From an uncultured Christensenella sp. (lineage in GTDB: Bacteria > Bacillota > Clostridia > Christensenellales > CAG-917), in assembly GCA_910578325.1 (NCBI GenBank), contig CAJTQT010000001.1, forward strand, positions 1-64,000: a stretch of 64,000 bases of DNA, read 5' to 3'. Each line of letters starts with the position of its first letter. Position 1 is the first letter of the stretch. Below, piece by piece: positions 43,655-51,492 of the stretch. The position numbers and the translations under genes were made by a program. The notes under the pieces are model-generated. The model ran no database searches. It had not been told where the DNA came from and saw nothing but the letters and a program-made list of their open reading frames with translations.

Positions 43655-43798
43655 TCAATTTAAGTACTCTATTTCAATTGTTGCCTTAGAATTATCAGAT
43701 AAAAAAATCAATATCTTGTTATTGTCATAAATTATCTCATTTGAAACTTCTAGATTCATACCTGCTCTAATTAACTCCAAAATCAAAGGTATTCCCAT
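43655..43798 (-). CDS. Small hypothetical protein (47 aa)
   Basis: Reading frame of 47 codons starting MGIPLILELIRAG and ending IEIEYLN. The ribosome site GGAGGTGAT is a near-perfect anti-16S match five bases from the ATG, strong support for real translation despite the small size. The sequence suggests a helix followed by alternating strands (NNKILIFLSDNSKATIEIEY). First gene of the small minus-strand unit in the cassette. Function unknown. Confidence 0.65.
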   Translation of the reverse strand: MGIPLILELIRAGMNLEVSNEIIYDNNKILIFLSDNSKATIEIEYLN

Positions 43799-43836
43799 AA
43801 TGCATCACCTCCTCTATTGCTTATTCGTTCGAATTA

Positions 43837-43904
43837 TATTGCATAGGCTCATTTTAACATCTCCTAAGACTGACACAAAGCATTTTTACTCATACTTTGC
43901 AATA
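43837..43904. promoter_or_regulatory. Candidate operator in the divergent cassette promoter region
   Basis: TATTGCATAG at 43837-43846 and its near inverse CTTTGCAATA at 43895-43904 sit symmetrically in the 131-base region between the divergent 47-aa gene and the first double-HTH gene. Autoregulation by one of the HTH proteins is a natural guess but is not shown by the sequence. Confidence 0.4.
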
Positions 43905-43929
43905 AAATTTTAGCAGAAGGTGGCTTATT

Positions 43930-44388
43930 ATGTCGAAACTTGTCTATAGGCTTAAAACACTTTTTGATAGTTATGATTTATCAACCGTAACTGGACAACA
44001 AGCGTTAGAAATCAGCAAAACACAATTAGGTAGATACTTATCGGGATTTTATGTGCCGTCATTAAAAAACGCAATAAAGATTTGTGATTACTTTGACTGT
44101 TCACTGGATTACCTACTTGGTATAGACGAAGAAAAAAATCGATTCGGAAATTTTGAAGAACCTAATTTTGAGATTTTTTCAAAAAGATTCCTACAAATTC
44201 TCAGCGAGCACAATTTAAGCATATATCAGGTTGCGAAGAAATTAGAAATCAATAGAAACAATTGGACTTATTGGAATAAGAAAAAAACTTTACCGACTTT
44301 GGAAACAATTTATAAGTTGGCTAAAGAGTTCGAAGTATCTGCCGAATTCCTAATCGGTCGGACAAAAATTAAAAAAGGATCACTATGA
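43930..44388 (+). CDS. Tandem double-HTH (XRE/Cro-CI) protein, paralogue 1
   Basis: 152 aa made of two XRE-type helix-turn-helix domains, about 5-64 and 82-145. Each ends in the C-terminal helix motif typical of these repressors (FDCSLDYLLGID and FEVSAEFLIGRT). The first recognition region (SKTQLGRYLSGFYVPSLKN) is well formed; the second is WTYWNKKKTLPTLET. There is no additional effector domain, so it is probably a pure DNA-binding protein. First of three tandem paralogues; its stop overlaps the next start (ATGA). Confidence 0.85.
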   Translation: MSKLVYRLKTLFDSYDLSTVTGQQALEISKTQLGRYLSGFYVPSLKNAIKICDYFDCSLDYLLGIDEEKNRFGNFEEPNFEIFSKRFLQILSEHNLSIYQVAKKLEINRNNWTYWNKKKTLPTLETIYKLAKEFEVSAEFLIGRTKIKKGSL

Positions 44389-44819
44389 ATTTCAATCTAA
44401 GATTAAAAGAACTTCTTGACGAACAAGAGATTTCTGCAAGAAAACTGTGCGAACAAATAGGTATCGACCATACGTCGATATATATGTATTTACAAGGCGG
44501 TTATCCAAATTTAGAAAACGCAGTTAAAATTGCGAACTATTTCGACTGTACGCTAAATTTCTTGTTCTGTATTGATGAACTTCCTAATCAATATAAGTTT
44601 TTCTATGAATATAATGCAGGCTTATTTTTCAAAAGATACACGGATTTATTACGACTAAACAAAATCTCTCATTACAAGGTCGGTAAGGAACTGAAATTAG
44701 GGAATTCTACATTTAAAAAATGGCAAAGTGGCTGCATCCCTAAAATCGAAACGCTGACAAAACTATCAAAATATTTTGGCTACTCTATTGATTACCTCGT
44801 TGGTCGTAGCGATACGTAA
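44385..44819 (+). CDS. Tandem double-HTH (XRE/Cro-CI) protein, paralogue 2
   Basis: 144 aa with the same two-HTH plan: HTH1 about 3-62 (RKLCEQIGIDHTSIYMYLQGGYPNLENAVKIA...DCTLNFLF) and HTH2 about 78-140 (YKVGKELKLGNSTFKKWQSGCIPKIETLTKL...SIDYLVGRSD). AAAGGATC ribosome site. It overlaps paralogue 1 by four bases, so they are translationally coupled. Similar low GC. Confidence 0.85.
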   Translation: MNFNLRLKELLDEQEISARKLCEQIGIDHTSIYMYLQGGYPNLENAVKIANYFDCTLNFLFCIDELPNQYKFFYEYNAGLFFKRYTDLLRLNKISHYKVGKELKLGNSTFKKWQSGCIPKIETLTKLSKYFGYSIDYLVGRSDT

Positions 44820-44831
44820 AGGATAAAACAT

Positions 44832-45275
44832 ATGACCGAATTTACAAGAATTTTAAAAGAATTATTAGATGAACAAAACACTACAATTCGTTCTTTAAGT
44901 CCGCAAATTGGTATTCCCTACCAGGAACTGTACACATACGTTAATGATGATTATTTTCCGTCAATATATAACGCCGAAAAACTTGCGAACTATTTCGACT
45001 GTTCGTTTGATTATCTCTTCGGTCTTTCAGATACTTTTAAAACATCCGAATTTAAAGAAGTCGACATTTCTAAATTTTATCCGAGGTACTTAGAATTATT
45101 ACAAGAAAACAAAATTAGCCACCACCATTTATACAAAACATTAGGGTTGAGCAAATCAGGTCTGAGTAAATGGAGAAACGGTTCTGTTCCAAAGATTGAA
45201 AGCCTGTTAAAAATCGCCAAATTTTTTGGCACTCACATAGATTATTTAGTAGGACGTAGCGACATAAGGTATTAG
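44832..45275 (+). CDS. Tandem double-HTH (XRE/Cro-CI) protein, paralogue 3
   Basis: 147 aa, two HTH domains: about 4-62 (IRSLSPQIGIPYQELYTYVNDDYFPSIYNAEKL...DCSFDYLFGL) and about 80-145 (HHLYKTLGLSKSGLSKWRNGSVPKIESLLKIAKFFGTHIDYLVGRSD). The C half is closest to paralogue 2. It follows paralogue 2 by 12 bases with an AAGGATAAAA site. The three genes form one operon and probably arose by local duplication. Confidence 0.85.
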   Translation: MTEFTRILKELLDEQNTTIRSLSPQIGIPYQELYTYVNDDYFPSIYNAEKLANYFDCSFDYLFGLSDTFKTSEFKEVDISKFYPRYLELLQENKISHHHLYKTLGLSKSGLSKWRNGSVPKIESLLKIAKFFGTHIDYLVGRSDIRY

Positions 45276-45299
45276 CAAATCAAAACCCACAGTATCGGA

Positions 45300-45330
45300 G
45301 AAATACTTCGAAGACAAAATGAAATATTGA
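45300..45330 (+). repeat. Direct repeat copy 2 (distal glyS 3'-end duplicate)
   Basis: Matches 43313-43343 with a single G-to-A change, which would turn the penultimate Glu codon into Lys, and retains the TGA. It is not part of any intact gene here. Confidence 0.9.
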
Positions 45331-45356
45331 TATATCATCATCTATATATTTATAAT

Positions 45357-45393
45357 ATGAAGAAAACGCGCAGGACTGCGCGCTTCTTTTTAA
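45357..45393. terminator. Terminator between the cassette and rex
   Basis: CGCGCAG/CTGCGCG stem with GAAG/CTTC flanks and a TTTTT tail on plus. Its sequence resembles the hairpin at 43352-43401, implying that the duplicated segment extends past the glyS stop. Confidence 0.75.
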
Positions 45394-45424
45394 GTTGCGA
45401 TATATACAAAAGCGACAGACCTGT

Positions 45425-46072
45425 TTATTCTCCGAGCGGCGGAGTTTTCAACTGCATACTCAAAAGCGCGAGCGACGCCGCCAAATCTTCGCCTTTGACC
45501 GCTATGCCTTCGGGCAATGTAAGATGTACAGGCGCAAAACACCATATCGCTTTAATGCCCGCGTCAACCATACTGTCGGCAACCGACTGAGCCGCAGCCG
45601 ACGGCACGCAGATAATGCCGAGCCGTATTTTGTATCTTTCCACAATGCCTTTAAGTTTATCCGTCGAATAAACGGGCTTTCCGTTGACCGAAGTATCTAC
45701 CACTTTTTCGTCGGCGTCGAAAGCGCATACGATATTCAAGCCGTAGTTACGAAATCCGTCATAGCCGAGGATTGCCCTTCCCAGTCCGCCTACACCTACA
45801 AGCACAGCGTCGCGCGTATTGTTATAGCCGAGGAAATCTTCGAGGTCGGCAATGAGTTCTTTTGTGACGAATCCCGTCTTAGGCTTGCCCGCCACCGAGG
45901 ATACGAGCGCAATGTCTTTGCGCACCTGTACGGGATTGAGCCCAAGTCCGTTTGCTATCGTAGTGCTCGAAACGTTGGGAACGTTCTGTTTGTTGAGTTG
46001 ATACAGATAGCGCAAATAGGACGGCAACCGCCTCAGCGTTGCTTTTGACATTTCGCTGTTCTGTTCCTGCAT
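45425..46072 (-). CDS. rex: Redox-sensing transcriptional repressor Rex
   Basis: 215 aa. An N-terminal winged helix (LRRLPSYLRYLYQLN through LNPVQVRKDIALVS) is followed by a Rossmann domain (VLVGVGGLGRAILGY) that senses the NADH/NAD+ ratio, and a domain-swapped C-terminal helix. Represses fermentation genes at low NADH. It is the third gene behind scfA-scfB, 47 bases after scfB. RBS AAGGTGAAAG. Confidence 0.94.
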   Translation of the reverse strand: MQEQNSEMSKATLRRLPSYLRYLYQLNKQNVPNVSSTTIANGLGLNPVQVRKDIALVSSVAGKPKTGFVTKELIADLEDFLGYNNTRDAVLVGVGGLGRAILGYDGFRNYGLNIVCAFDADEKVVDTSVNGKPVYSTDKLKGIVERYKIRLGIICVPSAAAQSVADSMVDAGIKAIWCFAPVHLTLPEGIAVKGEDLAASLALLSMQLKTPPLGE

Positions 46073-46119
46073 ACTTTCACCTTATTCCGTCTCCTGCAAG
46101 GAGATTAGTAGTATTTTAT

Positions 46120-47493
46120 TCAGTCATTCTGATTTTCAAGCGCTTCGTCGACTTTGAGCATTATTGCGCACTCGATGCGCTTTTTAAAGAGGTCGCAACC
46201 GTAAGCATAAACGCCGTTGACGCTTCCCGTCGCATTGTACGCGTTCGCCGCGCATCCTCCCGAACAATAGAGTCTCGCCCAGCAGTCGGCGCATTCCGTG
46301 CGAGAATATGCGTTGCATCTTTTAAACTCGTCCCTGATATCCGTGCGGATTACGCCCTGCCAGATATCGCCCATAAGATAGTCTTTGTTCCCTACAAACT
46401 GGTGGCAGGGATACAACTCGCCCGTCGGTGTGACGGCAAGATATTCCGTGCCGCTCCCGCAACCCGATATCCTCTTATATATGCACGGTCCGCCGTCGAG
46501 GTCGAGCATATAGTGATAAAACGTAAACGGCTTTCCTTCTTTGCGCCTTTTTATCATCATCTCTGCGAGTTTGCCGTACTCGGCGCAAACAATCAACTTG
46601 TCCTCTTCGGTCAAAGCGTACTTATCTGTCGGCGGAGATACAACAGGCTCCATACTCAGTTCGTCGAATCCGAGGTCGAGCATCGTCTGTATGTCCTTCG
46701 TGAAATCGGGATTGAAATGCGTAAACGTGCCGCGCATATAATAACTCTTATCGCCGCGGGCTTTTACGAACTTCTGAAATTTCGGGACTATTACGTCGAA
46801 ACTGCCCACGCCTCCCGCCGTTTTGCGGAAGCGGTCGTTCACCTCTTTTCTGCCGTCGAGACTGAGCACGACGTTGTCCATTTCTCTGTTGGCAAATTCG
46901 ATAACCTCGTCATCAAGAAGCATACCGTTGGTCGTAAGCGTAAAGCGGAAATTCTTGCCGTGTTCCTTTTCGACCGAACGCGCGTAAGCGACAAGTTTTT
47001 TTACTACGTCGAAGTTCATAAGCGGTTCGCCGCCGAAAAAATCCACTTCGAGATTGCGACGCGTTCCGCTGTTTTCTATGAGGAAATCAAGGGCGCGTTT
47101 GCCCACTTCAAACGTCATAAGCGCGCGTTCGCCGTGGTATTTCCCCTGAGCCGCAAAACAATACTCGCAATCGAGATTGCACGTATGCGCAACGTGCAGA
47201 CACATCGCCTTTACAACCGTTTCGCGCTTTGCAAGCGCGTCTGCGTTGGGGCGGAATTCATCGCAAGAGAATAAAACTCCCTGCGCTTTCAATGCGTCGA
47301 CATCATCGAGACAAGCCTTTACTTCTTCCTCGCTTATCCCGTGTCGTATTGAAACCTGCCCAATGAGTTCTTCCCGCGGAGTGCTTTCGTATAAATTGAT
47401 AATATCAAACGCAACGTCATCCACGCAATGCACGCTTCCGCTCGCTACGTCGAGCACGATATTATATCCGTTTTGTCTGAACGAATGTATCAT
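46120..47493 (-). CDS. scfB: Thioether cross-link-forming SCIFF peptide maturase (radical SAM/SPASM)
   Basis: 457 aa. The radical SAM motif HTCNLDCEYCFA (C105, C109, C112) binds the cleavable 4Fe-4S cluster. The C-terminal SPASM region has the expected Cys spread (CGSG, CHQFVGN, CADCWARLYCSGGCAANAY, CDLFKKR) for two auxiliary clusters. An N-terminal RRE-like peptide-binding domain occupies about 1-90. It introduces Cys-Thr thioether links into SCIFF, encoded just upstream at 47583-47729. The partner gene makes the assignment firm. Confidence 0.95.
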   Translation of the reverse strand: MIHSFRQNGYNIVLDVASGSVHCVDDVAFDIINLYESTPREELIGQVSIRHGISEEEVKACLDDVDALKAQGVLFSCDEFRPNADALAKRETVVKAMCLHVAHTCNLDCEYCFAAQGKYHGERALMTFEVGKRALDFLIENSGTRRNLEVDFFGGEPLMNFDVVKKLVAYARSVEKEHGKNFRFTLTTNGMLLDDEVIEFANREMDNVVLSLDGRKEVNDRFRKTAGGVGSFDVIVPKFQKFVKARGDKSYYMRGTFTHFNPDFTKDIQTMLDLGFDELSMEPVVSPPTDKYALTEEDKLIVCAEYGKLAEMMIKRRKEGKPFTFYHYMLDLDGGPCIYKRISGCGSGTEYLAVTPTGELYPCHQFVGNKDYLMGDIWQGVIRTDIRDEFKRCNAYSRTECADCWARLYCSGGCAANAYNATGSVNGVYAYGCDLFKKRIECAIMLKVDEALENQND

Positions 47494-47530
47494 AATTTCT
47501 TTCGCTGACCTGAAAATTGCCGTATTTCAC

Positions 47531-47556
47531 AAAAAACGCCTATCGTCGGATAGGCG
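47531..47556 (-). terminator. Attenuating hairpin between scfA and scfB
   Basis: CGCCTATC/GATAGGCG (47537-47544 with 47549-47556) with loop GTCG, followed on the minus strand by six T residues: a good intrinsic terminator lying between peptide and maturase genes. Partial read-through would give an excess of substrate peptide over enzyme. Confidence 0.75.
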
Positions 47557-47582
47557 GCTTTCTGTATCTGATGCAAGTCGGA

Positions 47583-47729
47583 TTATTTGCCCGCTTTCTC
47601 GCACTTCTGATTTGCTACTCCGCAGGATGTTTTGCACGCGGACTGGCAGGAAGTTTGGCATTCGCCGCAACCGCCGTTCTTTTTGCTATCGCTGAGATTG
47701 CGGGTTTTCAAAGTGACAATTCTTTTCAT
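47583..47729 (-). CDS. scfA: SCIFF (six cysteines in forty-five) ribosomal peptide precursor
   Basis: 48 aa, MKRIVTLKTRNLSD at the N terminus, then six Cys in the CGECQTSCQSACKTSCGVAN segment and a final QKCEKAGK. This matches the nearly universal clostridial SCIFF peptide, which ScfB modifies; its biological role is not settled. AAAGGAG lies seven bases before the ATG at 47729. It has a consensus promoter and is followed by a hairpin before scfB. Confidence 0.95.
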   Translation of the reverse strand: MKRIVTLKTRNLSDSKKNGGCGECQTSCQSACKTSCGVANQKCEKAGK

Positions 47730-47770
47730 TATCGGTACTCCTTTGAGTGTTGTTTTTATATTCTATAAGC

Positions 47771-47799
47771 ATTATATATACCTATGCGCCTTTTGTCAA
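47771..47799 (-). promoter_or_regulatory. Consensus sigma-A promoter of scfA-scfB-rex
   Basis: On the minus strand TTGACA (47794-47799), 17 bases, TATAAT (47771-47776). It is an exact consensus match about 40 bases upstream of scfA. Confidence 0.85.
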
Positions 47800-47828
47800 G
47801 CGCAACGGCTTGTATACTTTACCGCGCC

Positions 47829-47873
47829 TTAATCACGTATTTACAACTTGCACAAACTGCAAGTCGTGATTAA
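47829..47873. other. Nested inverted repeat downstream of the decarboxylase gene
   Basis: Outer 9-bp stem TTAATCACG/CGTGATTAA and inner 7-bp stem ACTTGCA/TGCAAGT with an 8-base bulge on one side. It lies 17 bases past the decarboxylase stop on the minus strand. There is no T-run, so it could be a 3'-end stabiliser rather than a terminator. Confidence 0.5.
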
Positions 47874-47889
47874 ACCGAATCAATATTTC

Positions 47890-49383
47890 CTATTCTTTTT
47901 CGGGAGCCTGCGCCACGACGTAAATTCTGTCGGGAAACTGTTTGCGTTCGCTCTCCACACTCACTCCGCTTTCATACAGAAACATCGCGTGTCTGATGAA
48001 ATCCGGACTTATCTTTTCTCCTTTACATATTATGGGACATCCCGGAGGGTACGCCCAGACGTTTTCGGCGCATACAAGTCCGGTTGAAGTATCAAGATTT
48101 GCAAATTCGCAGTTTAATTTATACGTTTCGTGCGGTTCAAATACCTTTTTCGGAATTTTAACGTTATTTATATTCACGAGTCCGTATCTTTCGTTCACTG
48201 AGTTTTCCATTGCGAAAACCGCTTCTGAAAGCGCGAGATACGCGTTTAACGAATCGCCCGCACCCGTCATTGCGAGCGCGTAATTTGCGCTTGCCATTTC
48301 AAGTTCGATCTTATAATCGCCGCGAAGTTCACGCATAAAAGATATGCCGCTTATCGCGCTGTCGACTGTCAGGAAAACAAGTTTGGTTTTATCGTACGCA
48401 AACACTCTGCCCTCTCCGTTGCCGTTGAACAGCCTTATACGCTTAAAACGGGACAGGCTTCGTCTGAATTTATCAACCTGTTCGCTCCACCTGTCGAGTT
48501 CGCGCAGACCGTCGCATTCGAAAAACCGCATACAGCCCTCGATTGACGCCATCAGAACGTACGACGGCGAACTTGTCTGAAACACCGCAAGATTTCTGTC
48601 TATTGCGTTTACATCGACGTTGTCGCTGCAAATATGCAGAATCGCCGTCTGAGTTAGACAGGGAAGCGTCTTATGCAGACTGTTTACGACAACGTCCGCG
48701 CCGAGATTTCTCGCGCTCTGCTCAAACTTTTTGCAAAGCCCCAGATGCGCGCCGTGCGCCTCGTCCACAAACAGTTTCGCATTGTGCGACCGACAGATTG
48801 CCGCTATGGATTTTATATCGGAAATCACGCCCTCGTAGGTAGGACTCGTGACGACTACAAGCGTCACGTCAGGATGTTCGTCAAGCGCATTTGCTATATC
48901 CTCGGGCATTACGGAGCCGTAAAAACCGTATTCCTCGAAGTATGCTGGCGCAACGTAATACGGACGCAAGCCGCACAACTCCACCGCATTGTACACGCTC
49001 CTGTGGCAATTTCGGGCAACGAGTATTCCGTCCCCGCTCGACGTCATCGCTCTGATTGCCGCAAGCACTCCGGCAGTACTTCCGCAAGTGAGATATCTGC
49101 TCTCTCTCACCCCGTACAGATCTGCCGCCCTGCGCTGCGCGTCGGCGAGAACGCCGTTGCAATTGTGCAGATTGTCAAATCCCTCGATTTCCGTAATATC
49201 CATTTCCTGCAAATTGCTCAGAAACGAATAGTCCTTAGAACGCTTATGTCCGGGCATATGAAAAGGAATATAGCCCTCTTGCGAGTGCTCGCGCAAAAGC
49301 ATTGCAACCGACTTTGCATCCCGCGATTTCACGCCCGCGACCGCTTTACCCGACGTTTGAATGTTTTTAAATTTCTTTCTCAT
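47890..49383 (-). CDS. Orn/Lys/Arg decarboxylase-type PLP enzyme
   Basis: 497 aa, similar in size to Bacillus YaaO/SpeA-type enzymes. PFHMPGHKR at the N terminus, CGSTAGVLAAIRAM, FVDEAHGAHLG (Asp207 to the PLP ring) and NSLHKTLPCLTQ (Lys238 forms the Schiff base). Decarboxylates a basic amino acid, probably arginine or lysine, for polyamine synthesis; the substrate cannot be set from sequence. There is no Shine-Dalgarno before the ATG at 49383, and a TATACT box lies only about 12 bases upstream, so the mRNA may be nearly leaderless. Confidence 0.88.
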   Translation of the reverse strand: MRKKFKNIQTSGKAVAGVKSRDAKSVAMLLREHSQEGYIPFHMPGHKRSKDYSFLSNLQEMDITEIEGFDNLHNCNGVLADAQRRAADLYGVRESRYLTCGSTAGVLAAIRAMTSSGDGILVARNCHRSVYNAVELCGLRPYYVAPAYFEEYGFYGSVMPEDIANALDEHPDVTLVVVTSPTYEGVISDIKSIAAICRSHNAKLFVDEAHGAHLGLCKKFEQSARNLGADVVVNSLHKTLPCLTQTAILHICSDNVDVNAIDRNLAVFQTSSPSYVLMASIEGCMRFFECDGLRELDRWSEQVDKFRRSLSRFKRIRLFNGNGEGRVFAYDKTKLVFLTVDSAISGISFMRELRGDYKIELEMASANYALAMTGAGDSLNAYLALSEAVFAMENSVNERYGLVNINNVKIPKKVFEPHETYKLNCEFANLDTSTGLVCAENVWAYPPGCPIICKGEKISPDFIRHAMFLYESGVSVESERKQFPDRIYVVAQAPEKE

Positions 49384-49481
49384 ATTTTCAGTATAGCATA
49401 GATTTATAAAAAGAATATAGCATTTATTTGTCTGTTATGGTATAATAAACATATTAAATTTGCGAAACGGGATAAAATCGT

Positions 49482-50273
49482 ATGCCTGTAAAAGTAAAAT
49501 CACGAATTCTATATGCAATCTGCGCGGCAATTCTCGTTGCCGTATTCGCGATAGGTCTGTGCGCCTGCAACAAGGAGCAGTCTCCTTACGCGTCCGATAA
49601 CGCCTTCGAAATCGAGATTTCCGATTCCGAAGACGCGCTCGTTTTCGCGCCAAAAGGCTTTTCATACACTTACGGCGTAATCTTTTACGTAGGCGCGCTT
49701 GTAGAGCCGACATATTATAGTTATTTAGGCGAAGCGCTTGCAAAGCAGGGGTATCTCGCTGTATTTCCCAAAATCGACGGAAACAATGCGTATAACAATT
49801 ATACGGAATCCGAACCTGCGCTCGAAAAATACAAAAAAGTGAAATTCTTTATAGCGGGACACGATTTCGGCGGCGGCGCGGCTGTACGCAGAGCGTCCGA
49901 AAACGTCGGAGCAATAGGGGTAATGCTGTATGCGCCGCTCGGTTTTGCTAAACAGAAATTCGATGAAAACGGAAAACTGGAATATGACGATGACGGAAAC
50001 GTAGTCTGGGAGCATTACAGCATTGCAGGATTGAGCATTCCCACCCTTCTTGTCGAAACGGACGACGCTTTGCGCACGGAGGATCTGAAACTTGCCGCAA
50101 CGCAGCATACCGATGCTTCGAGCACGGAGATCGTGCTTTTGACGAACTCCGATTCGATTTCTTTCAGTTCGATTGACGCGTTCTCTTCGCTTACCGAAGA
50201 ACAGCGGAGCGCTCAGCGGGAAAACACATTGAACCACACCCTGTCTTTCCTCAAAAAGGTTGTTTGCGGATGA
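49482..50273 (+). CDS. Lipoprotein alpha/beta-hydrolase with Ser-to-Asp nucleophile position
   Basis: 263 aa. Lipoprotein signal with GLCAC (Cys29). The fold resembles the Abhydrolase_5 group: VIFYVGALVEPTYYSYLGEALAKQGYLAVFPK and the nucleophile elbow FIAGHDFGGGAAVRRA. In this family the elbow is normally GHSxGG; here residue 128 is Asp. Asp nucleophiles occur in other alpha/beta hydrolases such as haloalkane dehalogenases, so activity is possible but of a different type. It is monocistronic with its own terminator; extracellular, membrane-tethered. Confidence 0.75.
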   Translation: MPVKVKSRILYAICAAILVAVFAIGLCACNKEQSPYASDNAFEIEISDSEDALVFAPKGFSYTYGVIFYVGALVEPTYYSYLGEALAKQGYLAVFPKIDGNNAYNNYTESEPALEKYKKVKFFIAGHDFGGGAAVRRASENVGAIGVMLYAPLGFAKQKFDENGKLEYDDDGNVVWEHYSIAGLSIPTLLVETDDALRTEDLKLAATQHTDASSTEIVLLTNSDSISFSSIDAFSSLTEEQRSAQRENTLNHTLSFLKKVVCG

Positions 50274-50295
50274 CGGAGACTAACTGACTATATTC

Positions 50296-50322
50296 AAAAA
50301 GAGCGGATTTCCGCTCTTTTTT
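50296..50322 (+). terminator. Terminator of the lipoprotein hydrolase gene
   Basis: AAAAAGAGCGG and CCGCTCTTTTTT pair around an ATTT loop. A/T flanks on both sides allow use in both directions. Confidence 0.85.
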
Positions 50323-50389
50323 ATTACTCCTGTTATCACATAAATTATATCCGACAACGCTTACAAAAGATTATCCGCTAAGAGTTTTA

Positions 50390-51367
50390 TCAGTCTATTG
50401 TGAACATTACGGTGTTGTATTTATATGGATATTTTATACACTCGTCGTAGATTTTGGGCAATTCGCCGAAGTCCTCTCGGGCAGTGATAATCCCGTCCGT
50501 ATGCACAATGCTGTTTGCAAGCAGATTTATCGCGGACGGCATTTCTCCCGCGCCGTTGCAAACGCCTTTGACGACAAGTTGCTTTTTCATAATGATATTC
50601 ATATCGACGTGGTGTTGATTGCACGCGCTGTGTCCCGCTATGACAACTTCGCTCGCGTTCTTTACAAGCCTGAGAGCCGCGTTGAGTCCGACGCCTTCCG
50701 CCGTGAAAACCGCCGCCTCGCACATACGTCCGCCCGTAATCTGTTCCACCCTGCGTTCGAGGTTGTCGAAAGTCGGATTGAGAGTATAATACACTCCCCA
50801 CTTCTTTGCGAGTTCCAGTTTCTCCTCGTCCAAATCGACAAGTACGGGCACCATCTGATAATACATAGCCAACTGGCAGAGAATCAGCCCCAGCGTTCCT
50901 GCGCCAACAACTACTACGTAATCGCCCTCTTCGCAGGATAACGCCGAAAACACTTTGTTGCCCATAGCGATATAGTCCGCAAAAACAGCGTCTTCGTCCG
51001 CAATTCCGTCGGGCAGGTTGAACACGTTCTGCAAAGGTACGCAGACGAAATCCTGCATAAGTCCGTCGGTGTCGACTCCCATAGTCTTTATCGCTTTAAC
51101 ACCGTGTTCGACAACGTGCAGATAAGGGCTGACCACCACTCGGGAACCGAGTTTAAAGCCGAACTCTTCATTGTCTTCCGTCACGTGCGCAATCGCGGCG
51201 TGTCCGGGGACAGTGACGGAGTCGTTCTGCCGCTGAGCAAAACAGGCTACGTCCATTGCCGACAGTGCGACTTTGGATATCTTGACTTTTATCTCGCCCT
51301 CGCGGGGAGCAAGAGTGCCTTCTTCGAGATTGAATTCATTGAAATTTCCGATACGCCACGCTTTCAT
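50390..51367 (-). CDS. Zinc-type medium-chain alcohol dehydrogenase-like protein
   Basis: 325 aa of the MDR family. GroES-like N half with a VPGHAAIAHVTEDNEEFGFKLGSRVVVSPY segment and a Rossmann half with VVVVGAGTLGLILCQLAMYY. The catalytic zinc site is atypical: the usual Cys-x-Asp is SAMDVACFA and the GHE motif is GHA, and the four-Cys structural loop is absent. Oxidoreductase of unknown substrate. Start set at the ATG at 51367 with AAAGGAC upstream, replacing a longer frame start at 51418. Confidence 0.8.
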   Translation of the reverse strand: MKAWRIGNFNEFNLEEGTLAPREGEIKVKISKVALSAMDVACFAQRQNDSVTVPGHAAIAHVTEDNEEFGFKLGSRVVVSPYLHVVEHGVKAIKTMGVDTDGLMQDFVCVPLQNVFNLPDGIADEDAVFADYIAMGNKVFSALSCEEGDYVVVVGAGTLGLILCQLAMYYQMVPVLVDLDEEKLELAKKWGVYYTLNPTFDNLERRVEQITGGRMCEAAVFTAEGVGLNAALRLVKNASEVVIAGHSACNQHHVDMNIIMKKQLVVKGVCNGAGEMPSAINLLANSIVHTDGIITAREDFGELPKIYDECIKYPYKYNTVMFTID

Positions 51368-51492
51368 AATCAAGTCCTTTCTATATATTTTACCACACAA
51401 GGCGGAATTTGGCAACACCGCGTTGATCTATAACATTTTAGCGCGCGTCCTGTACCGAAAACGCCGCATTCAACAAATATAAACTTTTACGG

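Larger units (their letters stand above)
43313..45330. mobile_element. AT-rich cassette flanked by a duplication of the glyS 3' end
   Basis: The 31 bases ending at the glyS stop (43313-43343) recur at 45300-45330 with one mismatch. Between them lie two small minus-strand genes and three plus-strand double-HTH genes with clearly lower GC than the surroundings. A terminator-like hairpin of related sequence follows each repeat copy. This arrangement resembles attL/attR of an integrative element that restores its target gene. No integrase is inside, so it would be a remnant, be mobilised in trans, or have arisen by homologous duplication. Confidence 0.6.

Noticed and set aside
46039..47274. Long plus-strand reading frame of 411 codons
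   Set aside because: Antisense shadow of scfB, caused by codon bias; no family resemblance and no start signals.
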